Source: Sphingomonas sp. PP-CE-1A-559
GTDB taxonomy: Bacteria > Pseudomonadota > Alphaproteobacteria > Sphingomonadales > Sphingomonadaceae
Direction: 5' to 3'
NCBI RefSeq assembly: GCF_004340965.1
Contig: NZ_SLYA01000002.1
Coordinates: forward strand, 744,001-808,000
Length of the DNA stretch: 64,000 nucleotides
The notes under the pieces were generated by a model. It had not been told where the DNA came from. It worked only from the letters and a program-made list of their open reading frames with translations, and did no database searches. Below, piece by piece: positions 55,206 to 64,000 of the stretch (its first letter is position 1; each line of letters opens with the position of its first letter). The translations under genes and the position numbers were made by a program.

Positions 55206-56858
55206 TTGCAGATTGTGACCTTGTGCCTGTTTCTGTTGCTCGCCGTCGTGGTGAGCGGCATCGCGTCGCGCATGCTGCCGTCGGCGCTGCCCCGTCCGCT
55301 GGTGCAGATCGCGCTCGGCGCACTCATCGGCATGGTCGCGCATGTCCGGGTCGAACTCGATCCCGAACTCTTCTTCCTGTTGCTCGTGCCGCCGCTCCTG
55401 TTCCTCGATGGCTGGCGCATTCCCAAGGACGAACTCTTTCGCGATCGCGGAGCGGTGTTGGGGCTCGCACTGGGGCTCGTCTTCCTCACCGTGCTGGGCA
55501 TGGGCTTGTTCGTGCACTGGCTGATCCCGGCGATGCCGCTCGGCGTCGCGTTCGCACTCGCAGCGGTAGTGTCGCCGACCGATCCTATCGCCGTCTCCGC
55601 GGTCGCCCAGAACGCGCCGATCCCGAAGCGGATGATGCATATCCTCGAAGGCGAGGCGTTGCTGAACGACGCGTCCGGCCTGGTCTGCGTCCGCTTTGCG
55701 ATCGCCGCCGTACTGACCGGCACCTTCTCGTTCGCCGATGCCGCCGCGACGTTCGCGTGGATGGCGGTCGCCGGGGTTGCGATCGGCGTCGGTGTCGCGC
55801 TCGGTATCGTCGCGACCAAGAGCGCCTTCGCACGACGGTTCGGTGACGAGGCCGGCTCGAACATCCTCGTCAGCTTGTTGATCCCGTTCGCCGCCTATCT
55901 ATTGGCCGAACACATCCACGCGTCCGGCGTTCTCGCTGCCGCCGCCGCGGGTATCGCGATGACCTTTACCGACGCGACCACCGCGGTCGCCGCCGGAACG
56001 CGCATCCGCAGGCGCGCGGTGTGGGACATGCTGCAGTTCACCCTGAACGGCGTGATCTTCGTGCTGCTCGGCGAGCAACTGCCCGAAGTGTTCGTTCGCG
56101 CCCGAGACACCGTTACGTCGACCGGGCATGTCAGCCCGTGGTGGTTGGCCGTCTATGTCATTGCCGTCGTCGCCGGGTTGGCGATCCTTCGCTACGGCTG
56201 GGTCTGGGTTTCACTCCAGTTCACGCTTCTCCGAGCACGGCGTCGCAACGATACGACCGCGGGCGAAAGCCCGCCACGGCGGATCATTGCGGCGATGTCG
56301 TGCGCGGGCGCGCGTGGTGCCATCACCTTGGCAGGCGCGCTCACGCTCCCGTTGAGCCTCGCCGACGGTACGCCCTTCCCGGCGCGCGATCTCGTTATCT
56401 TCCTTGCGTCGGGCGTCATCCTGTCGTCGCTGGTCATTGCCGCCGTCGCGCTGCCGTTGCTGCTGCGGGGCCTCAGCCTGCCGCCCGAAACCGGCATTGG
56501 TGCCGCGCGCGATCAGGCGCGGCTGGTCGCTGCCAACGCCGCGATCGCCGAACTCGACCGCGTCCAACATCGGATGGCCGAGGGGCGCGACGATCCGGAC
56601 CGTTTCACCGATGTCGCGGCGCGCTTGATGGACCAGTACCGCGAACGCATCGATAGCCTGTCGTCACGGCCGGAGGACCGCGCGCGGCAGGGCGACGTCA
56701 AGATCGAACGGGACATGCGGCTTGCGGCGGTGCGGGCTGAGCGCAACGCAATCTTCGACCTTGCAAGGCGACGGGAGATCGGGGTGGAACTAGCGGAGCA
56801 ACTCGGGCGCGAACTCGACCTGATCGATGCGCGGTTGTCGCGGCAGGGCTTGGCTTAA
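55206..56858 (+). CDS. Na+/H+ antiporter (CPA1/NhaP family)
   Basis: Cation/proton antiporter of 550 residues with about twelve helices in the first 430 residues and a cytoplasmic, partly coiled-coil tail. Ion-binding motifs are SPTDPIAVSAV near residue 122 and EALLNDASGLV near 150 (Asn-Asp pair), with GARGAITLAGALTLP near 368. A TTG start at 55206 is set six bases after GGGGAG; a GTG three codons on is the alternative. Follows the GH43 gene by 75 bases but has no functional tie to the uronate island that I can see. Confidence 0.92.
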   Translation: MQIVTLCLFLLLAVVVSGIASRMLPSALPRPLVQIALGALIGMVAHVRVELDPELFFLLLVPPLLFLDGWRIPKDELFRDRGAVLGLALGLVFLTVLGMGLFVHWLIPAMPLGVAFALAAVVSPTDPIAVSAVAQNAPIPKRMMHILEGEALLNDASGLVCVRFAIAAVLTGTFSFADAAATFAWMAVAGVAIGVGVALGIVATKSAFARRFGDEAGSNILVSLLIPFAAYLLAEHIHASGVLAAAAAGIAMTFTDATTAVAAGTRIRRRAVWDMLQFTLNGVIFVLLGEQLPEVFVRARDTVTSTGHVSPWWLAVYVIAVVAGLAILRYGWVWVSLQFTLLRARRRNDTTAGESPPRRIIAAMSCAGARGAITLAGALTLPLSLADGTPFPARDLVIFLASGVILSSLVIAAVALPLLLRGLSLPPETGIGAARDQARLVAANAAIAELDRVQHRMAEGRDDPDRFTDVAARLMDQYRERIDSLSSRPEDRARQGDVKIERDMRLAAVRAERNAIFDLARRREIGVELAEQLGRELDLIDARLSRQGLA

Positions 56859-57182
56859 CCGGAGCGAAATAGCGCCCCGCCCGTCCGTGTGACTGAAACC
56901 GACGGGGCGCTGAAGGTACGCGTTACTTGGGCGGTGCCTCTACTTCGCGATATGCCGTTCGAAGGTGAATTAGAAATGAACGAGGTGCCCCGCCCGTCCG
57001 TGCGACACTCTCGTATCCGGGCAGGGCACCGAGGACGCAGCGCCCTTCGGCAGCGCGTCACTGTAACTTAAGCTAGCAGGCGGCGGCGAAGTTAGAAGCA
57101 CAGTCCATCACGGCAAAGCCTCGCTTTGTCCCATATTTGTTCCGATAATCATGGTTCTGAACCGCGCGAGGCGGACTCAGGA
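56859..57182. repeat. Non-coding stretch with two related hairpins
   Basis: No credible gene in 324 bases. A 16-base direct repeat GCCCCGCCCGTCCGTG occurs at 56874-56889 and again at 56987-57002. Each copy forms the left arm of a hairpin: AGCGCCCCG with CGGGGCGCT (56871-56879 / 56903-56911), and GGTGCCCCGCCCG with CGGGCAGGGCACC (56984-56996 / 57018-57030, one mismatch). The first could terminate the antiporter transcript. The second lies 150 bases from the end of the small hypothetical gene. Confidence 0.65.
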
Positions 57183-57518
57183 TTAAAGCCTGCCGGGCAA
57201 CTTAACCTGGCGCAATGCTGCAATCATTTTCCGTGCGCCGGGCGGAGCCACGCGCCGGAATAGATCGAAGAGATCGTCGTCGTCGAACGAATCGACATCC
57301 GTGCCGATCGGGAGTGCGATCGCTTGGCGGCTACGCGCGCCGGGCTGCGCTTCCAGAACGATCGTTCGCCACGCCATGCCAACCGGAGGCTCGCCGCTCA
57401 CGTCGCCGAACTCACCCATCACCATGTTGCGGATCCGTAGCCGGCGATCGGGATGCTTGTCGAACCAGGATGCGTCCCCCGCCGTCGCAATCTCGACCGC
57501 CAGTATCTTGCCGCTCAT
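57183..57518 (-). CDS. Small hypothetical protein
   Basis: Unrecognised soluble protein of 111 residues (MSGKILAVEIATAGDASWFDKHPDRR at the start, shortened here to its first part, MSGKILAVEIATAGD). It has a WFDKHPDRRLRIR segment near residues 18-30 and a tract of acidic residues DVDSFDDDDLFDLFRR near 74-89. No signal peptide, membrane helix or catalytic motif. The composition and codon use look coding, with an ATG start, and it is divergent from the siderophore receptor gene. I cannot assign a function. Confidence 0.6.
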   Translation of the reverse strand: MSGKILAVEIATAGDASWFDKHPDRRLRIRNMVMGEFGDVSGEPPVGMAWRTIVLEAQPGARSRQAIALPIGTDVDSFDDDDLFDLFRRVAPPGARKMIAALRQVKLPGRL

Positions 57519-57607
57519 GTCTATCGTCCATCACGTTACGTTCCGTGGCTGGTGTTGCCATATTGCCGCAGAGGCAAGCGCTATCTGGCTCGGTCGGAAG
57601 GCGACTA

Positions 57608-57624
57608 TTGATAATAGTTATCAA
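57608..57624. promoter_or_regulatory. Fur-like iron box upstream of the siderophore receptor
   Basis: TTGATAATAGTTATCAA is a near-perfect palindrome (TTGATAA / TTATCAA) close to the Fur consensus GATAATGATAATCATTATC. It lies 38 bases before the receptor ATG, at promoter distance, within the AT-richest part of this region. Confidence 0.72.
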
Positions 57625-57661
57625 AAACATTAGCGGGGCGCGATAACGTAAAGGGAATCAT

Positions 57662-59806
57662 ATGACACGTCGTCTTGGCATCGCCATCCTGCTGGGCTCC
57701 GCGGCTTTCATCGCCGCGCCGGGCTATGCGCAGACTTTGCACGAAGACGCCTCAGACGTGATCGTTGTAACCGGACAGCATCCGCGAGACCAAGCGTCCT
57801 CCGGGACCAAGACCGACACGCCACTCGCCGAAACGCCACAGTCGATCACCGTCATCACCGCCGACGACATCGCCGGACGCAGCTTGCAGAACCTCAACCA
57901 GGCGCTACGGTTCGTTGCTGGCGTGACCCCCGAAACGCGCGGGTCGAGCGGCGAGGTCTATGACCAGTTCAAGCTGCGCGGCTTCGATGCCCCGGTCTAT
58001 CTGGACGGCCTGAAGCAGTTCGGCAGCCCGTCCGGCTATGCTGTGCCACAGGTCGACGTATCGCGGCTCGATCGGATCGAGGTCATCAAGGGCCCCGCAT
58101 CGGTATTGTACGGCCAGTCGAGCCCCGGCGGCCTGGTTGCGGAATCCAGCAAGCTCCCGCTCGACCAGGCGCTCTACGGCGCGATCAGCGGTACCTATGG
58201 CAACTACGACCTCTACCGCGTCGATGCCGATATCGGTGGCCGAGCCGGCGAAGGCGTCCTCTGGCGGGTCAACGGCAGCGCGAATGGCGCCGACACGCAG
58301 CAGAAGTTCGGCAAGCGCGAACGCCAGACGATCTCGGGCGCAGTAACGGCAGGCGCGGGCAGTTCGACCAGCTTCACGCTGCTCGGCGCCTATTCGCATG
58401 ATCCGTATAACGGCGACTACGGCGTGTTCCCCGCCAGCGGCACGCTACTCGCCAACCCCAACGGCAAGTTGCCGACCAGCTTCGACGGCGGCGAGGCCGG
58501 CAACCGCTTCAGCCGTGAGCAGGCGGCACTCACCTACATCTTCCGTCATGATTTCGGTGGCGGCTGGGCGTTCCGCTCATCGGGTCGCTATCAGTATGTG
58601 AAGTCGGCACTCGGGCTGATCTATACCGCAGGCGGCCTCGACGCGACCGACCCGACGCAGCAGACTTTCAGCCGTGCGTCCTACGCGACCCGCGAGCAAC
58701 TCAACAATTGGACGTTCGACAACCAGCTCTCCGGCACCGTCCAGACCGGCCCGATCAAGCACACGCTCCTGTTCGGCGTAGATCGTCAGGTCGCACATTC
58801 GAGGGAGCTTGCCGCGTTCGGCGTCGCGCCTCCCCTTAACGGCTTTGGCCCGGTCTACGGTACGGTGCCGGTTCCGACGACGCCGGAGCAGATCGGCGGC
58901 CAGTTTTCGATCAACGTACAGCAGCGTCAGCAGGGCATCTACGCACAGGACCAGATGGCGCTCGGCGACCTTCGCGTGGTCTTGAGCGGGCGGCAGGATT
59001 GGGCGCGTGCGCATCAGGACGGACGTGACGCCAAACACGACGAGAAGTTCACGTATCGCGCAGCCGCACTTTATACGCTGCCGTTCGGTCTTGCGCCGTA
59101 CGTCAGCTATTCGACGTCGTTCGAACAGCAAGCGAATCCGATCACGCAGAGCAACGGCCAGCCCGGGCTGGCCGACCCATCGCTCGGCAAGCAGATCGAG
59201 GCCGGTGCGAAGTTCAGCATTCCGGGAACACAGATCCTGTTGTCCGGAGCATGGTTCCGTATCGACCAGACCAATGTCCTGACATCGACGCCCAATTTCA
59301 GCGTTTCGCAGCAGACCGGCGGCGTTCGTTCGCAGGGTGTCGAGTTCGAGGGGAGTGCTCCCCTGCCCTACGGCTTTAACGCGCGCGTCGCGTTCAGCCG
59401 GCAGCGCGTCAAGGTTACCAGCGATGCCGATGCTCCGGCGCGTGTGGGTCGTGGGCTGGAAACCGTCGGACGTGGCGGGACGTCAGCCTATCTCGACTGG
59501 GCGCCACGTAGCGGCGGCCTCGAAGGTTTGACAATTGGGGGCGCGGTGCGTCATGTCGACGAGGTCTATGCAGGCGTCACGCCTATGGAGACCGCGGGTC
59601 GCAACAGCCCGTCCTACACGGTCTATGATGCGCTGATCCGCTACGATTTGGAGAAGTTCGCCCCATCGCTGCGGGGCCTCAGCCTCGCCGTCAACGGTGC
59701 CAACATCTTCGACAAGAAGTATCTGACGTCGTGCTTCGCCAACTATAACTGGTGCTGGTACGGCAACCGCCGGACCGTGCAGGCGACGATCGGCTATCGT
59801 TTCTGA
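57662..59806 (+). CDS. TonB-dependent siderophore receptor
   Basis: Outer-membrane receptor of 714 residues of the FhuE/FpvA/PupB-like type. Signal peptide (about 1-23, ending APGYAQ), a TonB box-like DVIVVTG, then the plug (about 45-165) with ETPQSITVITADDI, QFKLRGFDAPVYLDGLK and IEVIKGPASVLYGQSSPGG, and a 22-strand barrel finishing in ATIGYRF. Near the C-terminus two cysteines in SCFANYNWCWYGNRR are a common feature of ferric-hydroxamate type receptors. The Fur-like box 38 bases upstream supports iron repression. Exact siderophore unknown. Confidence 0.94.
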   Translation: MTRRLGIAILLGSAAFIAAPGYAQTLHEDASDVIVVTGQHPRDQASSGTKTDTPLAETPQSITVITADDIAGRSLQNLNQALRFVAGVTPETRGSSGEVYDQFKLRGFDAPVYLDGLKQFGSPSGYAVPQVDVSRLDRIEVIKGPASVLYGQSSPGGLVAESSKLPLDQALYGAISGTYGNYDLYRVDADIGGRAGEGVLWRVNGSANGADTQQKFGKRERQTISGAVTAGAGSSTSFTLLGAYSHDPYNGDYGVFPASGTLLANPNGKLPTSFDGGEAGNRFSREQAALTYIFRHDFGGGWAFRSSGRYQYVKSALGLIYTAGGLDATDPTQQTFSRASYATREQLNNWTFDNQLSGTVQTGPIKHTLLFGVDRQVAHSRELAAFGVAPPLNGFGPVYGTVPVPTTPEQIGGQFSINVQQRQQGIYAQDQMALGDLRVVLSGRQDWARAHQDGRDAKHDEKFTYRAAALYTLPFGLAPYVSYSTSFEQQANPITQSNGQPGLADPSLGKQIEAGAKFSIPGTQILLSGAWFRIDQTNVLTSTPNFSVSQQTGGVRSQGVEFEGSAPLPYGFNARVAFSRQRVKVTSDADAPARVGRGLETVGRGGTSAYLDWAPRSGGLEGLTIGGAVRHVDEVYAGVTPMETAGRNSPSYTVYDALIRYDLEKFAPSLRGLSLAVNGANIFDKKYLTSCFANYNWCWYGNRRTVQATIGYRF

Positions 59807-59914
59807 GTTGACGGCCTTGCCGCGATCGATGCCGTTCCGCGGTATCGATCGCGGTAGCGCCGGCTGTTTTCAGGATCAGGCGACCTGGACGCCCGATCGG
59901 GTTATGCAGGTCCG

Positions 59915-60553
59915 ATGATGCCGATCCTCTACAGCTTCCGACGGTGCCCCTACGCGATGCGCGCGCGTCTCGCGATCGCGGCGGCCGATCGTAAGGTCGA
60001 ACTGCGTGAGATCGTCTTGCGGGACAAGCCGGCGGCAATGCTCGACGCGTCGCCCAAGGGAACCGTGCCGGTGCTGGTGCTGCCGGACGGGACGGTGATC
60101 GATCAGAGCCTCGACATCATGCGCTGGGCCTGCGCGCGTACGCCCGACGCCGAGTGGCCAACCGATAACGACGCTGGATTGATCGCGACGAACGACGGCG
60201 CCTTCAAACACCATCTCGACCGCTACAAATATGCCGATCGCTACGACGTCGATCCGATCGAGCACCGCGATGCGGCTACCGTGCTGCTCGGCGATCTAGG
60301 CGAGAGGCTGCGTGCTAGCGGCAGTCTCGGCACCAGCCCGCAGTCGATGACCGATCTCGCGATCATGCCGTTCGTCCGCCAGTTCGCGCAGACCGATCGT
60401 TCCTATTTCGACGGTCTGCCCTTCGAGCGACTACAGGCGTGGCTGGCGATGCACCTCGCATCGGCCCTGTTCGCTCGGGTCATGATACGCCCGCCGCCTT
60501 GGCAACCGGGCGATCCTCCGATGATATTCCCGATGACGACGGACGCGCAGTAG
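59915..60553 (+). CDS. Glutathione S-transferase family protein
   Basis: Two-domain transferase-like protein of 212 residues: a thioredoxin-fold N-terminus with a CPYAMRAR motif (Cys11, as in glutaredoxin 2 and omega-class enzymes), and a helical C-terminal domain from about 90. The glutathione-binding PVLVLPDGTVIDQS (Pro-Val cis-proline and D/QS) is present. A cysteine at the active site points to thiol-disulfide or deglutathionylation chemistry rather than classical conjugation. Follows the receptor gene by 108 bases on the same strand. No link to iron can be shown. Confidence 0.88.
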   Translation: MMPILYSFRRCPYAMRARLAIAAADRKVELREIVLRDKPAAMLDASPKGTVPVLVLPDGTVIDQSLDIMRWACARTPDAEWPTDNDAGLIATNDGAFKHHLDRYKYADRYDVDPIEHRDAATVLLGDLGERLRASGSLGTSPQSMTDLAIMPFVRQFAQTDRSYFDGLPFERLQAWLAMHLASALFARVMIRPPPWQPGDPPMIFPMTTDAQ

Positions 60554-60586
60554 AGGCCCCGGCAAGACCGAGGCCCCCTGCCCGCG

Positions 60587-63001
60587 TCAGAAGCCGACGC
60601 TGATCGTCCCGAACACCTGGCGGGGTGCGACCGGGAACTGGTTGAACGTACCGCTCGCCGCGCCGATGCGGAGCGTCGAGGCGGCGCGCTTATTCGTGAT
60701 GTTGGTAACGTTGAGGCTGACCGTCGCCGTCTTGACGACCTGCCCTTCCGACAGCGGTACGTGCGCGGCGATGCGGCCGGACAGCGTGAAGTAGGACGGC
60801 ACCGACAGGTCGTTGGTGTAGGTCGCGAACCGCTTGCTGATATAGTCGCCGACGAGTTGCGCGTCGAAGATGTCGTAATTGGCCGAGGCGGTGAACTTGT
60901 TCAGCCAGTCTGGGCTGCCCGGCACCTTCTTGCCCGCAGTCGCGACGGTGCTCGTGCCGCTGATATAGTCCGCCTCGTAGCGCGAGTTGTTGTACGACAG
61001 CGCATCGTAGAACGAGAAGTGCGGGCCGAACCGGAACGTGCCGGCGATGTCGAACCCGTCCGTCTTCACCGCACCGACGTTCTGGAGGATTGCCGCACCG
61101 CTGACGACTGCCGTCACCACCGGCGTCGGGCTGATCCCGAGCAGGCGGTTGCTGAAGTCGACGTGATAGACGCTGATCTGGCCATCGAAGCCGGTCAGCG
61201 GGGCAATGTTCAATGCATGATGCGAACGCAGCCCCGCCTCGTAGGTCCAGCTCGTTTCGGGCTCGACGTCCTGTTTGAACAGGTCGAACGCCGCTTGGCT
61301 GCCGAGCGCGAACGGCGACAGGCCGGCGGCGGCGCTGGTCTGGAACTGGCGAATGTTCTTCTGGACGTTGACGAACACCTGCTCGTTATCGGTTGCATCC
61401 CACAGCGCACCAAGCTGCGGCAGGAAGTATTTGTGCGTGTCGATCTTGCCGACCGGCAGCGCGACCGAGCCGGTGAACGAGCCCGGGATCGGCTGCGTCG
61501 GAACGCGCTGCGACGCATTCTGGAACGTGCTCTTCACCCCGCCCTGGATCGTGAGCGTCGGCAGGACCTTCCAGCTGTCCTGGATATGCGCCTGGTATTC
61601 GTCGACGCGGACTTCGCTGTGATATTGCGTAATGAGCGGCGTCAGTTCCTCGCGCGGACGCTGGTACGGCGTGCTCGGATCATTGACCGGGAACGGATAC
61701 CAGCGACGATACGCGGACGAGCTCTGATGTTCGTACCATGCGCCGAACTCGACATGATGCGCGCCGAGATCGAGCGCGACGGTGGAGACGAGGCCACCGC
61801 GGTCGATGCGATATTCTGTCGTGCGCGTCGCGAGCCCTGAGCCACCGAACACCTGGGTGAGGTTCTGGCCGGGATAATAGAACGAGAACAGCTTGGGCAG
61901 GCCGGCGACGTCGATCGGGCCGCCGATGACACCGACGCCGTCATTGTGATGATAATAGGCCTGGTTCGAGAAGGTCACACGGTCGCTGACGTTCCAGTCG
62001 TATTTGACGTAGCCGAGATAATCGGTGCGCGCGGCGACGCCGTAGTAATTGCGGTAGTTCGACCCGTCTGCCTTGTATGCGCCGGAGTTGAGATAGGTCA
62101 GCATTGCGTTGAAATTGGGATAGACGAACGGGCGGACATACGGCGCGGTGCCTTGCGTCGCCGTCGTGACGACGGTCGCATCCTCGTTCGGCTCGGTCTT
62201 GTCCGAAAACGCGCCGTAGAGCGTCAGCTTGCCGTTGCTGTCGTCATGAACGAACTTCGCATTGGCCTGATCGCCGCCCTGGATACCGTTGAAATCCCAG
62301 GCCTTCGCCTTCTGCCGCGAGCCCGAGATGTAGAACGCGTTGCCGTTGCCCAGGTCGCCGCTGTCGATCCGCGCGAACAGTCGCGACGTCGAGTGGCTAC
62401 CGAGCGTCTGGTCGACCTGGACGCCCATGTCCTTGCGCGGATCGCTAGAGAAGGTATCGATCGTACCGCCGAGGTTGCTGGTCGAGGCAGTGCCGAGATC
62501 GCCCGCGCCGCTGGCCAGCGTCACGCGCGAGACGTTCTCCGAGATGATCGCACGTTGCGGCGACAAGCCGTTGTAATTGCCGTAATTCTGATCGCCGAGC
62601 GGCAGTCCGTCGAGCGTGTAGCCAAGCTGTTGCGCGTTGAAGCCGTGGACGAACAGCGAGATGTTCTGCTCGTTGTTGCCCCAAGGATCGGCAGTAAGGA
62701 AGGTAACGCCGGGGAGCGTCTGGAGCGCCTTCAACGGGCTGACGCCGGGAAGGATCTTCTGCATGTCGACGCCGCTGACCTGCGTCACCGACCGCGTGTT
62801 GGCGCCGGTGACGACGATCGTATCATCCTGCCCGGCGGGCGGCGTTGTCGGATCGGCGGGATCGGTCACCGTAGCAGGCGAGCCTGGCTCAGCGTCCTTG
62901 GCAACCAGCGACTGCGCCGTTGCGGTGACTGGTACGCCGGCCACGACAAAACCGATAGCGCCGCACAACAGCCGCGCGGCCGTACGAGAAAACATCGTCA
63001 T
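60587..63001 (-). CDS. TonB-dependent receptor
   Basis: Outer-membrane receptor of 804 residues. Signal peptide (about 1-29), a linker with DDTIVVTGANTRSV as TonB box, a plug domain with SPLKALQTLPGVTFLTADPWGNNEQNISLFVHG (core KALQTLPGVTFL) and LGTASTSNLGGTIDTFSSDP, and a beta-barrel ending in FGTISVGF. No iron box or LacI operator was seen upstream, so the substrate class is not indicated. It converges on the glutathione transferase gene with 33 bases between. The start ATG at 63001 follows AGGGG; a second ATG lies two codons on. Confidence 0.9.
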   Translation of the reverse strand: MTMFSRTAARLLCGAIGFVVAGVPVTATAQSLVAKDAEPGSPATVTDPADPTTPPAGQDDTIVVTGANTRSVTQVSGVDMQKILPGVSPLKALQTLPGVTFLTADPWGNNEQNISLFVHGFNAQQLGYTLDGLPLGDQNYGNYNGLSPQRAIISENVSRVTLASGAGDLGTASTSNLGGTIDTFSSDPRKDMGVQVDQTLGSHSTSRLFARIDSGDLGNGNAFYISGSRQKAKAWDFNGIQGGDQANAKFVHDDSNGKLTLYGAFSDKTEPNEDATVVTTATQGTAPYVRPFVYPNFNAMLTYLNSGAYKADGSNYRNYYGVAARTDYLGYVKYDWNVSDRVTFSNQAYYHHNDGVGVIGGPIDVAGLPKLFSFYYPGQNLTQVFGGSGLATRTTEYRIDRGGLVSTVALDLGAHHVEFGAWYEHQSSSAYRRWYPFPVNDPSTPYQRPREELTPLITQYHSEVRVDEYQAHIQDSWKVLPTLTIQGGVKSTFQNASQRVPTQPIPGSFTGSVALPVGKIDTHKYFLPQLGALWDATDNEQVFVNVQKNIRQFQTSAAAGLSPFALGSQAAFDLFKQDVEPETSWTYEAGLRSHHALNIAPLTGFDGQISVYHVDFSNRLLGISPTPVVTAVVSGAAILQNVGAVKTDGFDIAGTFRFGPHFSFYDALSYNNSRYEADYISGTSTVATAGKKVPGSPDWLNKFTASANYDIFDAQLVGDYISKRFATYTNDLSVPSYFTLSGRIAAHVPLSEGQVVKTATVSLNVTNITNKRAASTLRIGAASGTFNQFPVAPRQVFGTISVGF

Positions 63002-63110
63002 TCTTGAAAACCCCTAGCGAGATCGATCGATCGTCACTCCCGGGGCTGCGCCTATTGGCACTGCGAGACAGTCGGATTACCGTTACGCTACAGATTTAAT
63101 ATGGTGCGGC

Positions 63111-63133
63111 GCAGCGGTCCAAAAGGCCGCTGC
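63111..63133 (-). terminator. Hairpin downstream of the M3 peptidase gene
   Basis: GCAGCGG (63111-63117) pairs with CCGCTGC (63127-63133) around TCCAAAAGG. It lies just beyond the stop of the minus-strand peptidase gene. A weak candidate: short T-rich tail only. Confidence 0.45.
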
Positions 63134-63145
63134 ACCGCCGCCGCA

Positions 63146-64000
63146 TTACTTCGCGGTCGCCGTCAGGCCGCGGTCCTCGAGCATCGGGCCGATATCCGGG
63201 TCCTTGCCGTAGAACGCCTTGAACATCGGACCGTAATCCTCAGTATGGCCCTTCGACAGGATCATGTCGCGGAAGCGCTGGCCGTTCGCGCGTGTCAGCC
63301 CACCATGCGCCATGAACCACGCATACGCGTCGTTATCGAGCATCTGCGTCCACAGATACGCATAGTATCCCGCCGCATAGCCACCCGCCCAGATGTGCGC
63401 GAAATAGCTGGTGCGGTACCGCGGCGGCACGTCCTTCGTGTCCAGCCCCATCGAGTTGAGCGCCTTGGTCTCGAACGCGTCGACGTCCTGCGGCCCGGCG
63501 GACGCCGGCAGCGAATGCCAGTCCTGATCGAGCGTCGCCGCCGCCACCAGCTCACCCAGTTCATACCCCTGGTTGAACTTCGCCGCGTTCTTGATCTTCG
63601 TGACGAGCGCCTGCGGCATCACCGCACCGGTGCGGTAATCCTTGGCGTAGTTCGCGAACACCTTGGGATCGAGCGCCCAATGCTCGTTGAACTGCGACGG
63701 GAATTCGACCCAGTCGCGTGCGGTGTTTGTGCCCGACACCAGCGGATAGGTCTGGTTCGCGAACAGGCCGTGAAGCGCATGGCCGAACTCGTGGAACATC
63801 GTCGTCACGTCGTCGAACGTGATGAGCGCAGGCTGGCTAGGCGCGGGCTTGGTGAAGTTGCCGACGTTATAAACGACCGGCTTGGTCTTGAGCAGCTTCG
63901 ACTGGCCGACGAAGTTCGACATCCAGGCGCCGCCCGCCTTGTTGTCACGCTTCCAGTAATCGAAATACATCAGCCCGAGTTCGGAGCCGTCCTTGTCGTA
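63146..64000 (-). CDS. dcp: M3 family oligopeptidase, C-terminal part (5' end cut by window)
   Basis: Zinc metallopeptidase; about 285 C-terminal residues are visible, the frame being open to the window edge, so the start lies outside. The gluzincin motif TMFHEFGHALHG is present with the third ligand in WVEFPSQFNEHW about 25 residues later, and the conserved HIWAGGYAAGYYAYLWTQML helix follows. This arrangement is that of dipeptidyl carboxypeptidase Dcp and oligopeptidase A. Full proteins are about 680-720 residues. The two cannot be told apart for certain from this part; Dcp is favoured. Whether it has a signal peptide is not visible. Confidence 0.9.
   Translation of the reverse strand, partial: YDKDGSELGLMYFDYWKRDNKAGGAWMSNFVGQSKLLKTKPVVYNVGNFTKPAPSQPALITFDDVTTMFHEFGHALHGLFANQTYPLVSGTNTARDWVEFPSQFNEHWALDPKVFANYAKDYRTGAVMPQALVTKIKNAAKFNQGYELGELVAAATLDQDWHSLPASAGPQDVDAFETKALNSMGLDTKDVPPRYRTSYFAHIWAGGYAAGYYAYLWTQMLDNDAYAWFMAHGGLTRANGQRFRDMILSKGHTEDYGPMFKAFYGKDPDIGPMLEDRGLTATAK

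Overview
The window is high-GC bacterial chromosome and reads as a sphingomonad alphaproteobacterium, most likely Sphingomonas. The basis is the dusB-ntrB-ntrC-ntrY-ntrX-hfq-hflX order, a fused ispDF, solo pncC, the mltB-rlpA-dacA-holB-metG-tatD gene row, several large TonB-dependent receptors and frequent TTG/GTG starts. No rRNA, tRNA, CRISPR array, integrase or transposase was recognised; it looks like core chromosome with a carbohydrate-use island and one secondary-metabolism island.

Layout. 1-8 kb: the end of aspS, an APC permease translationally coupled to a PPK2 polyphosphate kinase, a beta-carbonic anhydrase, lipA with a RatA/COQ10-like gene, pncC, a small secreted protein and ispDF. 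8-17.8 kb: the nitrogen-regulation operon dusB-ntrBC-ntrYX leading into a double-domain hfq and hflX, converging on mazG. 17.9-23.0 kb: a tightly overlapping three-gene unit of a Pls/PosA-type membrane NRPS (adenylation, carrier, three C-terminal repeat units), an Sfp-type phosphopantetheinyl transferase and a GNAT acetyltransferase, which looks like a self-contained unit for a homopolymeric or other simple amino-acid product. 23.2-25.9 kb: a secreted M1 aminopeptidase.

26.1-33.9 kb, minus strand: a cell-wall and housekeeping row, mltB, rlpA, a D,D-carboxypeptidase, holB, metG, tatD, an MBL-fold hydrolase and a membrane-anchored retropepsin-like protease, many with 1-4 base overlaps; a tmk gene is not between dacA and holB. 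A lone astB follows.

35.4-55.1 kb: a uronate/pectin utilisation island. A 1016-aa TonB receptor, a type-B carboxylesterase, kdgK, kduD, kduI and uxaC lie on the minus strand behind a LacI regulator; a fumarylacetoacetase-superfamily hydratase, an ExuT-like transporter, a 1265-aa secreted LamG protein of unknown catalytic type, a DUF885 metallohydrolase and a GH43 glycosidase lie on the plus strand. Four copies of the same operator core, TGACACCGGTT, sit in front of the transcription units, so the island is probably one LacI regulon: uptake through the outer membrane, periplasmic trimming, import by the MFS protein, then conversion to 2-keto-3-deoxygluconate and phosphorylation.

55.2-64 kb: a Na+/H+ antiporter, a non-coding stretch with two related hairpins, a small hypothetical gene, a siderophore-type TonB receptor behind a clear Fur-like box, a glutathione transferase, a third TonB receptor and the C-terminal part of an M3 oligopeptidase cut by the window edge.
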